Source: Undaria pinnatifida
Lineage: Eukaryota; Sar; Phaeophyceae; Laminariales; Alariaceae
Length of the DNA: 64,000 nt
Direction: 5' to 3'
Assembly (NCBI GenBank): GCA_012845835.1
Contig: JABAKD010000006.1
Coordinates: 7,176,637 to 7,240,636, forward strand
Below, piece after piece: positions 63,358-64,000 of the stretch. Every line of letters begins with the position of its first letter. Positions within the stretch are counted from its first letter, which is position 1. A program made the translations under genes and the position numbers. The notes under the pieces were generated by a model. That model searched no databases. It was not told the origin of the DNA and worked only from the letters and a program-made list of their open reading frames with translations.

Positions 63358-64000
63358 TTACTCCTCCCTATCCTCAGGGTTGGCGCCGGCAGCACGACGT
63401 TCTTGTTCGCCAACGTGGGCATCGATCTGGGCTAGCGTTTCCGCGAGCGAATCGCCCGAAATAGCTGTTGCCGTCACGGGGTTAACATGGATATCGATGG
63501 TCGAAACGGGGACCGCCGAGACCTCCTCCGCGGCAAAAATCGGCTCTTCGCCAACCACCGCTGCCGCCGCCGCAGTGGCAGCAGCAGCGCCCTCTCGGGA
63601 AACGCGCGTCCCATCACCGAAAGGGTGGCCCGCAGAGCCGAACGCTTCCGCTTCTGACTCCCAGGGGTAGACGCCCGAAATAGGTAGTGGGCCAAATCGC
63701 GCCTCTAGTGATTGACGCTGCTGGCTCCCAGAGGCGCCACGGCTGAAGCCACTGACCGTCCGCGAATGAAGTCGTGAAATATACGATAGACGGGGACCCT
63801 CAGCGCCGTCGTCGCCGTGGTCGTAGGTGGCGTTGGTACCGTGGGTCATGTAGAGCTCTCGCAAGGAAACTGATGACGCTGAATCGCTTTGACTTTCGCT
63901 GGCTACCATCGCCGCTTCCTGTTGCTGTGCTGCGGTTTCTTCAGCGGAGGGTGTTTCAGTGTGTTGAAATGGTGACGATAGCTGGTTCTGGATTTCGCGG
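63358..64000 (-). CDS. 3' part of an unidentified gene running off the right edge
   Basis: An open frame of 213 codons from the window edge (starting ...REIQNQLSSPFQHTE) to TAA at 63360-63358, without an internal stop. A Met at codon 31 is not necessarily the start. Composition is Ser/Ala/Glu/Gln-rich with an Ala run (AAAATAAAAAVVGEEP) and the segment ARFGPLPISGVYPWESEAEA. The C-terminal 40 residues (SLAETLAQIDAHVGEQERRA, ending PEDREE) look helical. No family is recognised. GC-rich codons with a strong third-position bias match the two multi-exon genes and support real coding. It is probably the last exon of a longer protein. Confidence 0.68.
   Translation of the reverse strand, partial: REIQNQLSSPFQHTETPSAEETAAQQQEAAMVASESQSDSASSVSLRELYMTHGTNATYDHGDDGAEGPRLSYISRLHSRTVSGFSRGASGSQQRQSLEARFGPLPISGVYPWESEAEAFGSAGHPFGDGTRVSREGAAAATAAAAAVVGEEPIFAAEEVSAVPVSTIDIHVNPVTATAISGDSLAETLAQIDAHVGEQERRAAGANPEDREE

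Overview
The window is nuclear DNA of a photosynthetic eukaryote, most probably a stramenopile and best matching a large-genome brown alga. The reasons are GT-AG introns with frequent GTGAG/GTAAG donors, introns up to about 10 kb packed with repeats, a secreted WSC-domain protein of a kind common in brown algae, and a presequence that looks like the bipartite (signal plus transit peptide) plastid targeting of secondary-plastid algae. There are no operons, ribosome binding sites or prokaryotic features. The organism assignment is inference.

Layout. (1) 196-29,380, plus strand: a six-exon gene for a 319-residue DUF4336 (metallo-beta-lactamase-like) protein with an apparent plastid presequence. 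Only 960 bases of the 29 kb are coding. Its introns hold MITEs, SINEs, satellites and several decayed copies of the gene's own exons 2, 3, 5 and 6. (2) 29,381-41,972: repeat-rich intergenic DNA with a 702-bp transposon nested inside a MITE, palindromic MITEs, tRNA-like SINEs, a G-rich satellite and a triplicated sequence upstream of the next gene. (3) 41,973-51,933, plus strand: an eleven-exon gene for a 649-residue secreted protein with a signal peptide, a Thr/Pro/Ala-rich stretch, two WSC domains, a long Ser/Asp/Gly and Asp-Ala-Pro repeat linker and a complete C-terminal CAP/SCP domain. (4) 51,934-60,682: intergenic DNA with satellites, 105-bp MITEs, a TA-flanked MITE and tRNA-derived SINEs. 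(5) 60,683-61,330, plus strand: an intronless 215-codon ORF with an OTU-type cysteine protease signature. (6) 63,358-64,000, minus strand: the 3' end of a gene that runs off the right edge, followed downstream by decayed copies of its own 3' end.

The main pattern in the window is repeated copying and decay of exon-containing segments inside or next to three unrelated genes, together with an unusually dense set of short palindromic elements. Two of the element families can be shown from nested insertions to have targeted TTAA and TTA sites. No autonomous transposase, reverse transcriptase, CRISPR array, rRNA gene or convincing functional tRNA gene was seen.
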